Assembly: GCA_902521075.1 (NCBI GenBank)
Contig: CABYQM010000003.1
Span: 62,001 to 126,000, forward strand
Length of the DNA: 64,000 bases
Direction of reading: 5' to 3'
From: an uncultured Pelagibacteraceae bacterium
GTDB lineage: Bacteria > Pseudomonadota > Alphaproteobacteria > Pelagibacterales > Pelagibacteraceae
The notes below the pieces were generated by a model that was not told the DNA's origin, made no database searches, and saw only the letters and a list, made by a program, of their open reading frames with translations. A program made the position numbers and the translations under genes. Positions 16,926 through 26,206 of this stretch are shown here, in pieces; within the stretch, counting starts at the first letter, position 1; each line of letters begins with the position of its first letter.

Positions 16926-18046
16926 AAAAAGTTGCAATTGTAGGAGCTGGTATATCTGGTTTGTATCTTGCAAATGAATTAAACAAAAATACTGAAATAG
17001 ACTATAAAATCTTTGAAAAAAAAGATTATCTTAATTTAAATGAAGGTTATGGCATTCAACTTTCAGTTAATAGTATTAATTTGCTAAATAAAGTAGGATT
17101 TAAAAATATTTCAGCCTCAGATGTTTATTATCCGACAAAGGTTAATTTTTTCCAGGCTAAAAATATTAAAAAGATTTGTGAAATTGACTTAAAGCAATTC
17201 AATAATGTAAACGACCGTTACACAACACTTAAAAGATCAACATTAATAAAGTTTTTAATTGGCAATATACCTGAGGAAAAAATTCAATTTAAAGCCGATA
17301 TTCGAAATATCGAATATAATGAAAAAATAAAGATTTCTTGGAATAATAAGAATGAAAGTTTCGATTATATAGTAATTGCAGACGGTGTTTTTTCAAAATT
17401 AAAATCTCAAATATCAAATAATCATTTAAAACCAATTTTTAATGGGAACATTGCTTTAAGGGCGAATTTAAAACAACATGAAAAAGATAATATTTCTGTT
17501 TATATGGGGTCAAATTTTCACTATGTAACTTATCCTGTAAATCAAAAACTCGAATATAATTTCGTTGCTATAATCAAAAAAAAACTAACTACTCAAGAAA
17601 TTGAAGATAAAAATATTCTTAATTCTGAAACATTTATAAAATCTTTAAAAGATCTTATTTCAAAAAATTCTATTATAAATTTGGAGAGTTTAGTAAATTT
17701 AAAGTGTTTTCCTGTATTTGTGAGCACTGAACTACCCACATTAAAATATCAAAATACTTATTTGAGTGGTGATGCTTTGTTTGCTTTTCCACCTTCTTTT
17801 GCTCAAGGTGCTTCTCAAAGTATTGAAACAGCAAATGGTATTTTGGAAAATATTACAAATTCAAATAATATTTATAATGATAAGATAAGTAAAATATTAC
17901 TAGTAAATAAAAGATCAAAATTAAACCATTTTGCCTTCCATTTAACTAATCCAATAATAATATTAATTAGAAATATTATTTTGAAATTTTTATCAAAAAA
18001 TAAAAAATTTCTAGAGAGTTATCTAGGAAAAATTTATAGAAATTAA
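16922..18046 (+). CDS. FAD-dependent monooxygenase (UbiH/salicylate hydroxylase-like)
   Basis: This 374-residue flavoprotein belongs to the aromatic-ring hydroxylase family. The N-terminal VAIVGAGISGLYLANEL binds FAD. A DYIVIADGVFSKLK segment matches the DG motif, and YLSGDALFAFPPSFAQGASQSIETAN carries the second FAD contact (GD motif). Substrate is not evident: ubiquinone hydroxylases and aromatic catabolic enzymes share these features. It is coupled to mutY by an ATGA overlap and converges on ccrM with a 4-base overlap of stops. Confidence 0.8.
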   Translation: MKKVAIVGAGISGLYLANELNKNTEIDYKIFEKKDYLNLNEGYGIQLSVNSINLLNKVGFKNISASDVYYPTKVNFFQAKNIKKICEIDLKQFNNVNDRYTTLKRSTLIKFLIGNIPEEKIQFKADIRNIEYNEKIKISWNNKNESFDYIVIADGVFSKLKSQISNNHLKPIFNGNIALRANLKQHEKDNISVYMGSNFHYVTYPVNQKLEYNFVAIIKKKLTTQEIEDKNILNSETFIKSLKDLISKNSIINLESLVNLKCFPVFVSTELPTLKYQNTYLSGDALFAFPPSFAQGASQSIETANGILENITNSNNIYNDKISKILLVNKRSKLNHFAFHLTNPIIILIRNIILKFLSKNKKFLESYLGKIYRN

Positions 18047-19116
18047 GTAGTTGGCCTTAGTCTTTGCCTTAAATCATCAATTGGTTTGAGTGAATTACCT
18101 GATTTATAATACCAAAAAGTCCAACCGTTACAGCTCTCAGCACCTAATATTTGTGCAGCAACTTTATGAATTGATCCTTCTGATTTCCGATATTTTATAC
18201 TACCATCAATCATAATTTTCGCATTGATTTGTTTTTTTTGATCAAAAATTTCAGTACCAGGTTTAATAATTCCTAATTCAACCAAAGATCCAAATGGTAC
18301 TCTTGGTTTGGATCTATTATTTTTAATAGTATCTAAATATTCATCTTCTATAATTTTTGTATTTTTAATTCTTTTACTTGCAGCTTCAAAATAGTTTTTT
18401 TCTTTTTCTACCCCAAAATAATTTCTACCTAATTTTTTTGAAACTACAGCAGTTGTTCCCGTACCAAGAAACGGGTCCAATATTAAATCACCTTTATTTG
18501 AGGATGCTAATACAATTCTGTGCAATAAAGTCTCTGGCTTTTGCGTTGAGTGAACTTTATTACCATTATTTTTAAGTCTTTCTTTTCCATTACATATAGG
18601 TAAATTCCATGTAGATCTCATCTGCAGATCATCGTTTAAACATTTAAGTGATTGATAATTAAAAGTATATTTTGAGCCTTCACTTTTTGATGCCCATATA
18701 AGTGTTTCGTGCGCATTCGTAAAACGTGTTCCTCTAAAATTTGGCATAGGGTTATTTTTATTCCAAATCACATCATTTAGTATCCAAAAACCTAAATCTT
18801 GCATTTTTGAACCAACTCTAAAAATATTATGATAACTTCCTATGACCCATATAGATCCATTTTTTTTTAAAATTCTTTTACATTCTTTAAGCCATTGAAC
18901 TGAAAACTCATCATAACTTTTAAAACTATCAAATTTATCCCACGCATCGTCTACAGCATCAACTTTAGATCTATCAGGTCGACTTAATTCTTTTTTCAGT
19001 TGAAGGTTGTAAGGTGGATCTGCAAATATCAGATCAAAACTTTCAGCAGGAATTTTTTTTAATTCCTTAATACTATCTCCATTAATTATTTTATTTTTTA
19101 TGTCTGAAATGATCAT
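18043..19116 (-). CDS. ccrM: CcrM-type DNA adenine-N6 methyltransferase (GANTC)
   Basis: CcrM methylates adenine in GANTC and times the alphaproteobacterial cell cycle. The 357-residue protein has the beta-class order: catalytic DPPY (residues 33-36) before the SAM motif FLGTG (216-220). It also has the C-terminal domain typical of CcrM (FGSLVELGIIKPG near 274, then GWTFWYYKSG), which is absent from phage Dam-like enzymes. GANTC specificity is inferred from the family. No partner restriction enzyme is nearby; the neighbour rnhB matches other alphaproteobacteria. Its promoter contains two GANTC sites, suggesting control by its own product. Confidence 0.94.
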   Translation of the reverse strand: MIISDIKNKIINGDSIKELKKIPAESFDLIFADPPYNLQLKKELSRPDRSKVDAVDDAWDKFDSFKSYDEFSVQWLKECKRILKKNGSIWVIGSYHNIFRVGSKMQDLGFWILNDVIWNKNNPMPNFRGTRFTNAHETLIWASKSEGSKYTFNYQSLKCLNDDLQMRSTWNLPICNGKERLKNNGNKVHSTQKPETLLHRIVLASSNKGDLILDPFLGTGTTAVVSKKLGRNYFGVEKEKNYFEAASKRIKNTKIIEDEYLDTIKNNRSKPRVPFGSLVELGIIKPGTEIFDQKKQINAKIMIDGSIKYRKSEGSIHKVAAQILGAESCNGWTFWYYKSGNSLKPIDDLRQRLRPTT

Positions 19117-19129
19117 TTTATATTTTTCA

Positions 19130-19158
19130 ATTAGACTCCAGTCAGGAGTCTACGTCAA
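19130..19158 (-). promoter_or_regulatory. ccrM promoter with two GANTC sites in a palindrome
   Basis: Reading the minus strand, TTGACG (-35, bases 19158-19153) is followed after exactly 17 bases by TCTAAT (-10, bases 19135-19130), 13 bases before the ccrM ATG. Between and overlapping them is the perfect inverted repeat AGACTCC-N5-GGAGTCT (19133-19151). Each arm holds one CcrM target: GAGTC at 19146-19150 and GACTC at 19134-19138. Methylation state could therefore directly tune ccrM transcription, as known for Caulobacter ccrM. Promoter use is inferred. Confidence 0.7.
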
Positions 19159-19194
19159 CCTGTGATTGAATTTATTGATTGATAATTGTTATGA

Positions 19195-19770
19195 TTATTT
19201 TTTAAGACTCAATATCTTGTGTATTGGTTGGAAGGTTTTTCTATGAAATCTAGTCACTCCAAATTTTTTAATAGCTTTAATATGATCCTTAGTTCCATAA
19301 CCTGCATTATTATCCCAGCCATAATTTTTAAAAGAAAAAGACATCTTTTTCATTAGCTTATCTCTTTCAACTTTAGCAATAATCGATGCGGCTGAAATTT
19401 CAGGAATTTTTTCATCACCTTTTACAATAGTTTTAATAACATAATTTTTTAAGTCTGGTGGTTTATTACCATCTATTAAAACTTTTCTAGGTTTAAATTT
19501 GAGTTTCTTAATTGCTCTTTTCATCGAAAGTAGACTAGCATTTAAAATATTAATTTTTTCAATTTCCTTTATTGATGCAGACCCTAACGCCCAAACTGAA
19601 TTTTTTTTTATATATTTAGCTAAAGTTTCCCTCTGAATTTTGTTAAGTTTTTTTGAATCTTTAAGAATTTTTCTATTAATTTCTTTATTTAATATAACAG
19701 CCGCTGCATAAACTGGTCCTACAAGGCTTCCTCTTCCAACTTCATCAACACCAGCAATAATTTTTTTCAT
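19195..19770 (-). CDS. rnhB: Ribonuclease HII
   Basis: RNase HII removes single ribonucleotides and RNA from DNA. The 191-residue protein starts IIAGVDEVGRGSLVGPVYAAAV, which holds two catalytic acids. A third (VLIDGNKPP) and IPEISAASIIAKVERD, then AGYGTKDHIKAI, complete the family set. It lies 78 bases upstream of ccrM in the same direction, a synteny seen in other alphaproteobacteria. The 78-base gap holds the ccrM promoter, so the two are not simply one transcript. Confidence 0.95.
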   Translation of the reverse strand: MKKIIAGVDEVGRGSLVGPVYAAAVILNKEINRKILKDSKKLNKIQRETLAKYIKKNSVWALGSASIKEIEKINILNASLLSMKRAIKKLKFKPRKVLIDGNKPPDLKNYVIKTIVKGDEKIPEISAASIIAKVERDKLMKKMSFSFKNYGWDNNAGYGTKDHIKAIKKFGVTRFHRKTFQPIHKILSLKK

Positions 19771-19789
19771 ATAAAATATTATTAAAAAT

Positions 19790-20494
19790 TTAAATCTCTA
19801 AACCAGTTTCATCTATTTTTTTTCTAATTTCTTTAAGATCGGCCCAAGAATATTTTTTTTGCTCTGCTTGTCTTAGTAGATATGCTGGGTGAAAAGTTAT
19901 CATTGTTAAATATGTTTTATTATTAATTATTACTTCCTTCCATTTTCCTCTTTCTTTAGAGATTTTAATTTTATTCCCGAAGAGCGCTTCCATTGCTGTG
20001 CTTCCCATTAAAATAAGTATTTCTGGATTTATAATCGAAATATGTTTTCTTAAATATTCAGAGTATCTATTTATTTCTGATATTTCAGGCTTTCGGTTAT
20101 TTGGAGGTCTATAATTTACAACATTAGTAATATAAACGTTAGTTCTATCTAAATTAATAGCTTTTAACATTTTATTTAAAAGCATTCCTGCATCACCAAC
20201 AAAAGGTTTTCCTAATTCATCTTCTTTTTGTCCAGGTCCTTCACCCACAATCATTATTTTTGAAGATGAATTTCCATCACTGAAAACAAGATTTTTTGCA
20301 CTTTTTTTTAGTTCACAATCTTGAATCTTTTCTATTTCAACTCTAAGTTTTGCTAATTCTTCAGATTTATCCTCATTAGGAGCATTATTTTTAAATCTAT
20401 TTATTGGCTCATCACTAAATTCATACTCAATACCTAGTTCGTTCAATAAATCATTATCAAATATGTCATTTTGATTTTTTTCATTTAAAGTCAT
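19790..20494 (-). CDS. Uracil-DNA glycosylase, family 4-like, without the cluster cysteines
   Basis: This 234-residue protein shows the family 4/5 uracil-DNA glycosylase motifs: IMIVGEGPGQKEDELGKPFVG (about residues 80-100), a DNA-proximal ITNVVNYRPPNNRKP, and FHPAYLLR near residue 200. It should excise uracil arising from cytosine deamination. Family 4 enzymes normally bind a [4Fe-4S] cluster through four cysteines. Here the whole protein has a single cysteine (Cys60), so no such cluster can form. The N-terminal 50 residues are acidic and poorly conserved-looking. Only 10 bases separate its start from the divergent TPR gene. Confidence 0.85.
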   Translation of the reverse strand: MTLNEKNQNDIFDNDLLNELGIEYEFSDEPINRFKNNAPNEDKSEELAKLRVEIEKIQDCELKKSAKNLVFSDGNSSSKIMIVGEGPGQKEDELGKPFVGDAGMLLNKMLKAINLDRTNVYITNVVNYRPPNNRKPEISEINRYSEYLRKHISIINPEILILMGSTAMEALFGNKIKISKERGKWKEVIINNKTYLTMITFHPAYLLRQAEQKKYSWADLKEIRKKIDETGLEI

Positions 20495-20504
20495 AAAGTA
20501 AAAA

Positions 20505-22184
20505 ATGTTCTTAAAAATTTTTTGTTTTATAATATTAATTCTATACCAAACAAATCTCTATTCAAAAGCCGCGAATGAAAAAGAATTCAACCAGAAGTAT
20601 CTATCAAATTATCTTTCAGCATTATTATCATTTGATAACCAGAAAAATAACGATGCTCTTAAGTTTTTTGAAAATTCAAAAATATTAATTCAATCACATG
20701 ATAGTTTTTTGCAAGAATATGTATTTTCTTTACTTTTGGATGGACAGGTTAAAAAAGCAATTAAACAAGTAAAATATTCTAATTCCTCAATAGGAGGAGA
20801 TTTTTTTGAAGGAAATTTATTATTAATTTTAGATAGCATTAACAAGAAAAAGTTTAAACAAGCGGCTTTGAAGTTAAAAAAATTGGAAAAGTTCAAAGAG
20901 GACGACTCATACAAATTTATAATTTATTCTAGCTTAAAAAGTTACATTGATCTTTTTATATATAAAAAATCTGACATTGTTGAGCAATTTGGAAAATTAG
21001 ATTTGATAAACATGGCTTTTCAAAATTGTTATTTGAATTCCAAAAAAACTGAGCCTTATTTTTTAAATTTAATTAACGATCCTCAAAGTGATTACTCTAG
21101 ATATACTTTTTTTTATTTGAGTAACGAAGTGTCTAATAATGACTTTGCAACAGTAGATAATTTTGCTGATACAATAGATCCTTTAAGAAGTAGTTTGCTT
21201 ATTTCTCAAGTAAAAAAATGGATAGATGAAAAAAAATATAAAAAATTAACACAGCATTTTTCATGTCAAAATGAGAATGATATTTTGGCAGAATTCTTTT
21301 TCCTTATATCTAATTTTTATTCATCTCAAAGTAGATTTGATTATTCAAACATATATTTAAATATTTCAAATTATTTAAATCCAAAATTTTATTTTAATTT
21401 ATCACTAATAGCTGAAAACTATCAGTCTAATAATAATTATGATTTAGCAAAAAAAACTTTCGAAAAATTTGATGATAAGGATGAAATATTTTTTTGGTAC
21501 AAAACAAAGAAGATTGCAAGAATAATAGCAGAGGAAGAAAATTATGATGCAAGTTTGAATTATATATTAAAAAATCTTGAAAAATTTAATAATAAATCGA
21601 CAAAGATGATTTATGATTTGGCAAATATTTACAAAAACTTTAAAAAATATGATGAGGCTATTGATTATTATACTTTGGCCTTAAAAAATTTGGATAAAAA
21701 TTCTATGGCTTATGCAGATGTTCTTTATCGCAGAGGTGGAGCGTATGAAAGATTAAAAAATTATGATTTGGCGGATAAGGATTTGCTAAAATCAATTAAA
21801 ATTAGACCTGACGAACCGTATACACTTAATTATCTTGCTTATAGCTGGTTAGAAAGAGGATATAAAATTGAAGAAGCAATAGAAATGTTAAATCAAGCTT
21901 ACAAAGGTAAAGAAGAAGACCCTTACATAACAGACTCAGTTGGTTGGGGTTACTATTTGACGGGAAATTATATTGAAGCAGAAAAATATTTAAGAAAAGC
22001 TGTTGAATTGTTACCAAGCGATCCTGTTGCAAGTGATCATTATGGAGATGTTCTTTGGCAACTAAATAGAAAAATCCAAGCTAATTATTTTTGGAAAAGT
22101 GCTTTAAATAGCGATGAAGCAGATGAAGAATTAAAAATTAAAGTTAAGGAAAAATTATATAATGGCTTAAACAATAATTCTTAA
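20505..22184 (+). CDS. Exported TPR-repeat protein
   Basis: This 559-residue protein begins with a signal-like segment (MFLKIFCFIILILYQTNLYS). Tetratricopeptide repeats are clear in the C-terminal half, for example YDLANIYKNFKKYDEAIDYY, VLYRRGGAYERLKNYDLADK and DSVGWGYYLTGNYIEAEKYL. The N-terminal half is lower-complexity helical sequence, probably degenerate repeats. Such proteins act as periplasmic or outer-membrane-associated scaffolds; the partner is unknown. It runs directly into ispE (stop and ATG adjacent), a linkage seen for TPR-ispE pairs in alphaproteobacteria. Confidence 0.75.
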   Translation: MFLKIFCFIILILYQTNLYSKAANEKEFNQKYLSNYLSALLSFDNQKNNDALKFFENSKILIQSHDSFLQEYVFSLLLDGQVKKAIKQVKYSNSSIGGDFFEGNLLLILDSINKKKFKQAALKLKKLEKFKEDDSYKFIIYSSLKSYIDLFIYKKSDIVEQFGKLDLINMAFQNCYLNSKKTEPYFLNLINDPQSDYSRYTFFYLSNEVSNNDFATVDNFADTIDPLRSSLLISQVKKWIDEKKYKKLTQHFSCQNENDILAEFFFLISNFYSSQSRFDYSNIYLNISNYLNPKFYFNLSLIAENYQSNNNYDLAKKTFEKFDDKDEIFFWYKTKKIARIIAEEENYDASLNYILKNLEKFNNKSTKMIYDLANIYKNFKKYDEAIDYYTLALKNLDKNSMAYADVLYRRGGAYERLKNYDLADKDLLKSIKIRPDEPYTLNYLAYSWLERGYKIEEAIEMLNQAYKGKEEDPYITDSVGWGYYLTGNYIEAEKYLRKAVELLPSDPVASDHYGDVLWQLNRKIQANYFWKSALNSDEADEELKIKVKEKLYNGLNNNS

Positions 22185-23027
22185 ATGAAGTTTAATAAAA
22201 TAAAATCATTTGCAAAAGTAAACCTAACTTTAAAAATTCTAAATAAATACTCAAATGGTTATCATAAAATTGAAAGTTTAATATCTAAGATCAATTTGGC
22301 TGATGAGATTTTAATAAAAGAGATACAAGGTTCAAAAAATAGAATATCTTTTAGTGGGAAATTTTCCTCAAATATTTCAAATACAAATACAATTTCAAAA
22401 CTACTAAAAATCTTAAATAATCAAAATTATATTCAAAATAAAAAATTCAATATCAAAATAAAAAAAAATATACCCCAATCCTCTGGTATGGGAGGAGGAT
22501 CAATGAATGCAGCATCCATTTTGAACTATTTATTTAAAAAAAGAATAATTAAAATTACAAAAAATAATTTAATAAAAATTGCAAATAAAGTTGGTTCAGA
22601 TGTAATTTTGGGTCTTTATGAGAGTCCAATGATCCTACAAGGGAAAAATATAAGTAAAATTAATAAAAAATTAAATTTTCATTTATTAATAATTAAGCCT
22701 AATTTTGGATGTTCTACTAAGATGATTTATGCAAAACACAGAGGATTTTCAAAGAGCCTATTCAATAAATCAAACAAGATTGAAAGACAGGATTTATTAA
22801 AAGTTTCGAATAACGATTTAGAGAGAGCAGCCTTTAGTAGATATCCAATTTTAGGAAAGATCAAAAGTTACTTGCAAAATTTAGATAATATTTACTTTGC
22901 AAATATGACAGGTTCGGGTTCGACTATAATTGGTTATTTTTTAACCAAAAATGCGGCAATAAAAGCTCAAAAAAAATTAAAAAATAAATATAAAAACTAT
23001 TGGTGTATTTACTCTAAAACTATATAA
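22185..23027 (+). CDS. ispE: 4-diphosphocytidyl-2-C-methyl-D-erythritol kinase
   Basis: IspE is the GHMP kinase that phosphorylates CDP-ME in the MEP isoprenoid pathway. The 280-residue protein has SFAKVNLTLKIL at the N-terminus, the ATP loop IPQSSGMGGGSMNAASIL (about residues 96-113) and a C-terminal MTGSGSTIIGYF. In the ATP loop the usual GGGSSNAA reads GGGSMNAA, a mild substitution. It follows the TPR gene with no gap and precedes tRNA-Gln by 32 bases; read-through into the tRNA and cca is plausible. Confidence 0.92.
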   Translation: MKFNKIKSFAKVNLTLKILNKYSNGYHKIESLISKINLADEILIKEIQGSKNRISFSGKFSSNISNTNTISKLLKILNNQNYIQNKKFNIKIKKNIPQSSGMGGGSMNAASILNYLFKKRIIKITKNNLIKIANKVGSDVILGLYESPMILQGKNISKINKKLNFHLLIIKPNFGCSTKMIYAKHRGFSKSLFNKSNKIERQDLLKVSNNDLERAAFSRYPILGKIKSYLQNLDNIYFANMTGSGSTIIGYFLTKNAAIKAQKKLKNKYKNYWCIYSKTI

Positions 23028-23059
23028 AGCTTTTTTTTTGTGTTATACGAAAAACATCT

Positions 23060-23134
23060 TGGGGTGTAGCCAAGTGGTAAGGCAGCGGTTTTTGGTACCG
23101 CCATTCCTAGGTTCGAATCCTAGCACCCCAGCCA
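23060..23134 (+). tRNA. tRNA-Gln (anticodon TTG)
   Basis: A complete cloverleaf of 75 bases with encoded CCA. The acceptor TGGGGTG/CACCCCA pairs fully, the anticodon stem is GCGGT/ACCGC with loop TTTTGGT (anticodon TTG), and the T arm CTAGG-TTCGAAT-CCTAG is canonical. The discriminator is G. Only three bases (TTT) lie between the CCA end and the ATG of the CCA-adding enzyme gene. Confidence 0.96.
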
Positions 23135-23137
23135 TTT

Positions 23138-24409
23138 ATGAAAGCTTTACTTAAAAAAATTTTTCAAAACAAAAAAATTTCAAGCGATAAAGATCTCAAA
23201 TTTCAAGATTTAAAAAATAATAAGGGAGTATATAAAATATTTGGTGCAATAAATAACTACAATGAAACTAGCGAGATTAGATATGTTGGTGGTTGTGTAA
23301 GAAAAATTTTAAATGATGAAAAAACAGATGATATCGATCTTGCAACTAATTTAACTCCTGATCAGGTTAAGCAATGCTTAGATAAAAACCAAATAAAGTT
23401 TTTTGAAACAGGAATTGAACATGGCACAATCACAGCGGTGATTGATGATCAAAATTTTGAAATTACAACATTAAGAAAAGATGTAAAAACAGATGGAAGG
23501 CATGCTGTCGTAGAGTATACAACTAATTGGAAGGAAGATTCATTAAGGAGAGATTTTTCAATAAATTCAATATATTCAGATTTAGATGGGAATTTATATG
23601 ATCCAAATTCTGGTCATAAAGATTTAAATGTTGGAATAATTAAATTTATAGGTGATCCAGAAACTAGAATAAAAGAAGATTATTTAAGAATTATTAGATA
23701 TTTAAGATTTTATACTGAATATAGCAAAATCGATCATGAAATTAATATAATAAAAATCATTAAAAAAAATATAGAGGGTTTAGGAAAAATATCAAAAGAA
23801 AGACAATTCAATGAATTAAAAAAAATTCTCAAATTGGATAACTTTTTAAAGTTATTTAAAAATAAAACCTCTTGTGAATTATTTTCATTAATTTTCCCTC
23901 AATTAAAAAATTTTAAAAAATTGAGCAAGTTATCAAAACCACAAGAAAAGATATTGAAAAATAAAAGTTTAAATTTCGTAATTTCTTTTCTTGTAATCGA
24001 TGAAACCGACAATTCTGACTATTTTGTATATAAATATAATTTACCTAATGAATTAAAAGATAAAATTAATTTTCTAAAAAATAATTCGCTCAATAAAGAT
24101 AGTACTAAAATTTTTAACAAGAAATATTTACAAAAAATATTTTATTATGAGGGTAAATCTAGCACAATCGATTTAATTGATTTCAATTTGTTATATTTAA
24201 AACAAAGTAAAAAACTTTCAGAATTAAAAACTTACTTTGAAAAATTAGATACACAAGAATTTCCAATAAAAGCTCAGTTATTAATAAATGATTATGGATT
24301 AAAGGAGGGAAGGGAGTTAGGTCAAAAATTAAAAAATTTAGAAATGAAATGGATTGAAAATAATTTTAATTTATCAAAAAAAGATATGGAAAAAGTTTTA
24401 TCAAATTAA
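23138..24409 (+). CDS. cca: tRNA CCA-adding nucleotidyltransferase
   Basis: This 423-residue class II nucleotidyltransferase adds or repairs the CCA end of tRNAs. The catalytic head is clear: [24 protein letters not shown] (about residues 46-69, with the DxD acids) and the [10 protein letters not shown] motif (about residues 135-144), followed by the [15 protein letters not shown] neck region. A poly(A) polymerase is the alternative in this superfamily, but the alphaproteobacterial context favours CCA addition. Its start codon is 3 bases after a tRNA gene, leaving no room for a ribosome-binding site outside the tRNA. It converges on greA with a 4-base overlap. Confidence 0.88.
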   Translation: MKALLKKIFQNKKISSDKDLKFQDLKNNKGVYKIFGAINNYNETSEIRYVGGCVRKILNDEKTDDIDLATNLTPDQVKQCLDKNQIKFFETGIEHGTITAVIDDQNFEITTLRKDVKTDGRHAVVEYTTNWKEDSLRRDFSINSIYSDLDGNLYDPNSGHKDLNVGIIKFIGDPETRIKEDYLRIIRYLRFYTEYSKIDHEINIIKIIKKNIEGLGKISKERQFNELKKILKLDNFLKLFKNKTSCELFSLIFPQLKNFKKLSKLSKPQEKILKNKSLNFVISFLVIDETDNSDYFVYKYNLPNELKDKINFLKNNSLNKDSTKIFNKKYLQKIFYYEGKSSTIDLIDFNLLYLKQSKKLSELKTYFEKLDTQEFPIKAQLLINDYGLKEGRELGQKLKNLEMKWIENNFNLSKKDMEKVLSN

Positions 24410-24882
24410 ACGTATTTTACGTCTACAATCTCAAAATTTTTTGTCCCTGCTGGTGTATTTATCTCTACAAGATCGCCTTTATTTTTACCTATCAGGCCTT
24501 TTCCTATTGGTGATTGAAAATAAAGAAGCTTTTGTTTTAGATCTGCCTCGTCTTTACCAACAATTTTGTAATTTATTTTTTCATTTGTATCTAAATTTTG
24601 TAGGTAGACTGTTGATCCAAATATCACTTTTCCATCATTACTAATCTTGGTGATATCAATTACATTTGCTCTTGCAATTAAATCCTCAACTTCTTGAATT
24701 CTTCCCTCGTTATGTGATTGCTGTTCTTTTGCAGCATGATACTCAGCATTTTCCTTCAAATCTCCATGCGATCTTGCTTCAGCAATAGCTGCAACAATTT
24801 CGGGTCTCTTTTTTTCTTTCAAAAAAATTAATTCACTCTTTAATTTTTCTAATCCTTCAGTCGTAATTGGTTCTTTATCCAT
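24406..24882 (-). CDS. greA: Transcription elongation factor GreA
   Basis: GreA rescues backtracked RNA polymerase by stimulating transcript cleavage. The 158-residue protein has the N-terminal coiled coil ([44 protein letters not shown]) with the acidic tip and the C-terminal FKBP-like domain ([18 protein letters not shown]). Length is normal. It starts 3 bases after hemF ends on the same strand upstream side, so the two may be cotranscribed. Confidence 0.95.
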   Translation of the reverse strand: MDKEPITTEGLEKLKSELIFLKEKKRPEIVAAIAEARSHGDLKENAEYHAAKEQQSHNEGRIQEVEDLIARANVIDITKISNDGKVIFGSTVYLQNLDTNEKINYKIVGKDEADLKQKLLYFQSPIGKGLIGKNKGDLVEINTPAGTKNFEIVDVKYV

Positions 24883-24885
24883 AAT

Positions 24886-25710
24886 TTACCATTTAGCAGT
24901 TGGTGGCAATGACATAAGTATAGCTTCAACATTTCCACCAGTTTGTAAACCAAATTTTGTCCCCCTATCATGTAATAAATTAAATTCAACATATCTACCT
25001 CTTTTTTTGTATTGAATTTCTTTATCTTTAATTGACCATTTTAATTTATTTTTTTTCTCAATTATTTCATTAGAAATGTTTTTAAAACTTATTCCTACCT
25101 CTCTAACAAAGGAAAAATCTTTTTCCCAATTTTTTTTTTTATAATCAAAAAAAATTCCGCCAATACCTCTTGGCTCCTTCCTATGAGGTAAATAAAAATA
25201 TTCATCACACCATTTTTTATATTTTTTATAATAATTTTTGTTATGTTTATCACACGATTTTTTTAGTTCTGAATGAAACCAATTTTCTAATTTCTTATCT
25301 TTTATACAAGGTGTAACATCCATACCACCTCCAAACCAACCAAATGAAGTGACTATATACCTCGTATTAAAATGCATCGCAGGCACATGAGGATTTTTCA
25401 TATGCATAACAACAGATATTCCAGATGCCCAAAATTTAGAGCTCTTTTTTGTACCTGGAACTTTATTTTTAAATTCGTTTGAAAATTTTCCATAAACTTC
25501 TGAAAAATTTACTCCAACTTTATCAAAAATTTTACCGTTTTCTAAAATTCTGTATTGTCCTCCACCTTCATCATTACTTTTACTTCTATTCCAATTTGTA
25601 ATTTTAAATTTGGTTTTTTTGCTCTCTTTTTCCTCTATTTCTCTACAAAGTACTTCTTGCAAAGTTTTAAACCAATTTCTTGCTAATTTGTTTTTTATGT
25701 ATTGATCCAT
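24886..25710 (-). CDS. hemF: Oxygen-dependent coproporphyrinogen III oxidase
   Basis: HemF decarboxylates coproporphyrinogen III to protoporphyrinogen IX using oxygen, for heme synthesis. The 274-residue protein carries the family stretches GISVVMHMKNPHVPAMHFNTRY, WFGGGMDVTPC, RGIGGIFFDY and EFNLLHDRGTKFGLQTGGNVEAILMSLPP. It is an aerobic-only route, consistent with an oxygen-respiring surface-ocean bacterium. It abuts trmL with no gap. The heme produced also feeds the adjacent cytochrome bc1 genes. Confidence 0.95.
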   Translation of the reverse strand: MDQYIKNKLARNWFKTLQEVLCREIEEKESKKTKFKITNWNRSKSNDEGGGQYRILENGKIFDKVGVNFSEVYGKFSNEFKNKVPGTKKSSKFWASGISVVMHMKNPHVPAMHFNTRYIVTSFGWFGGGMDVTPCIKDKKLENWFHSELKKSCDKHNKNYYKKYKKWCDEYFYLPHRKEPRGIGGIFFDYKKKNWEKDFSFVREVGISFKNISNEIIEKKNKLKWSIKDKEIQYKKRGRYVEFNLLHDRGTKFGLQTGGNVEAILMSLPPTAKW

Positions 25711-26187
25711 TTAACCTAACTGTCTTATAAATTCTGAAGCACCTATGGCCACTGATATTGAAATGTTTAAAGATCTTTTATTTTTAAGCATCGGAATTTT
25801 AATTCTTTCATTAACCTTAGAATGCACATCTTCTGGAACGCCTGCACTTTCTCTGCCAAAGAGCAATATATCATCACGCTTAAATTTAAATTTTGTATAA
25901 ATTTTGCTAGCTTTTGTCGTCATTAAAACTACTCTATTTTTACTATTTTCATCAAAGAATTCTTTAGGGCTCTTGTAAAATTTTATTTCACTGTAATCTA
26001 AATAATCCATAACAACTCTCTTGAACCTTTTATCGCTAAATAAAAACCCACAAGGTTCAATGATTTCTAAACTAGCCCCAAGGCAAGAACAAGTTCGAAT
26101 TATTGAAGCTGTATTTTGAGGAATATCTGGCTGATATAAAGCTACTTTTGGACCGTGTTTTAAAGGTTTCTGTGTCATTGTTACCAT
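25711..26187 (-). CDS. trmL: tRNA (cytidine/uridine-34 2'-O)-methyltransferase
   Basis: TrmL is a SPOUT-family enzyme that methylates the ribose of the wobble base in certain leucine tRNAs. The 158-residue protein has [19 protein letters not shown] at the N-terminus and the knot motifs [17 protein letters not shown] and [15 protein letters not shown]. Length matches the minimal SPOUT enzymes. It is divergent from petA across 60 bases and runs directly into hemF. Confidence 0.92.
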   Translation of the reverse strand: MVTMTQKPLKHGPKVALYQPDIPQNTASIIRTCSCLGASLEIIEPCGFLFSDKRFKRVVMDYLDYSEIKFYKSPKEFFDENSKNRVVLMTTKASKIYTKFKFKRDDILLFGRESAGVPEDVHSKVNERIKIPMLKNKRSLNISISVAIGASEFIRQLG

Positions 26188-26206
26188 AGAAATATCTCTT
26201 TTTTAT

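Noticed and set aside
18043-19116. Restriction-modification system
   Set aside because: The methyltransferase has the CcrM C-terminal domain and its neighbours are rnhB and a monooxygenase, with no endonuclease gene.
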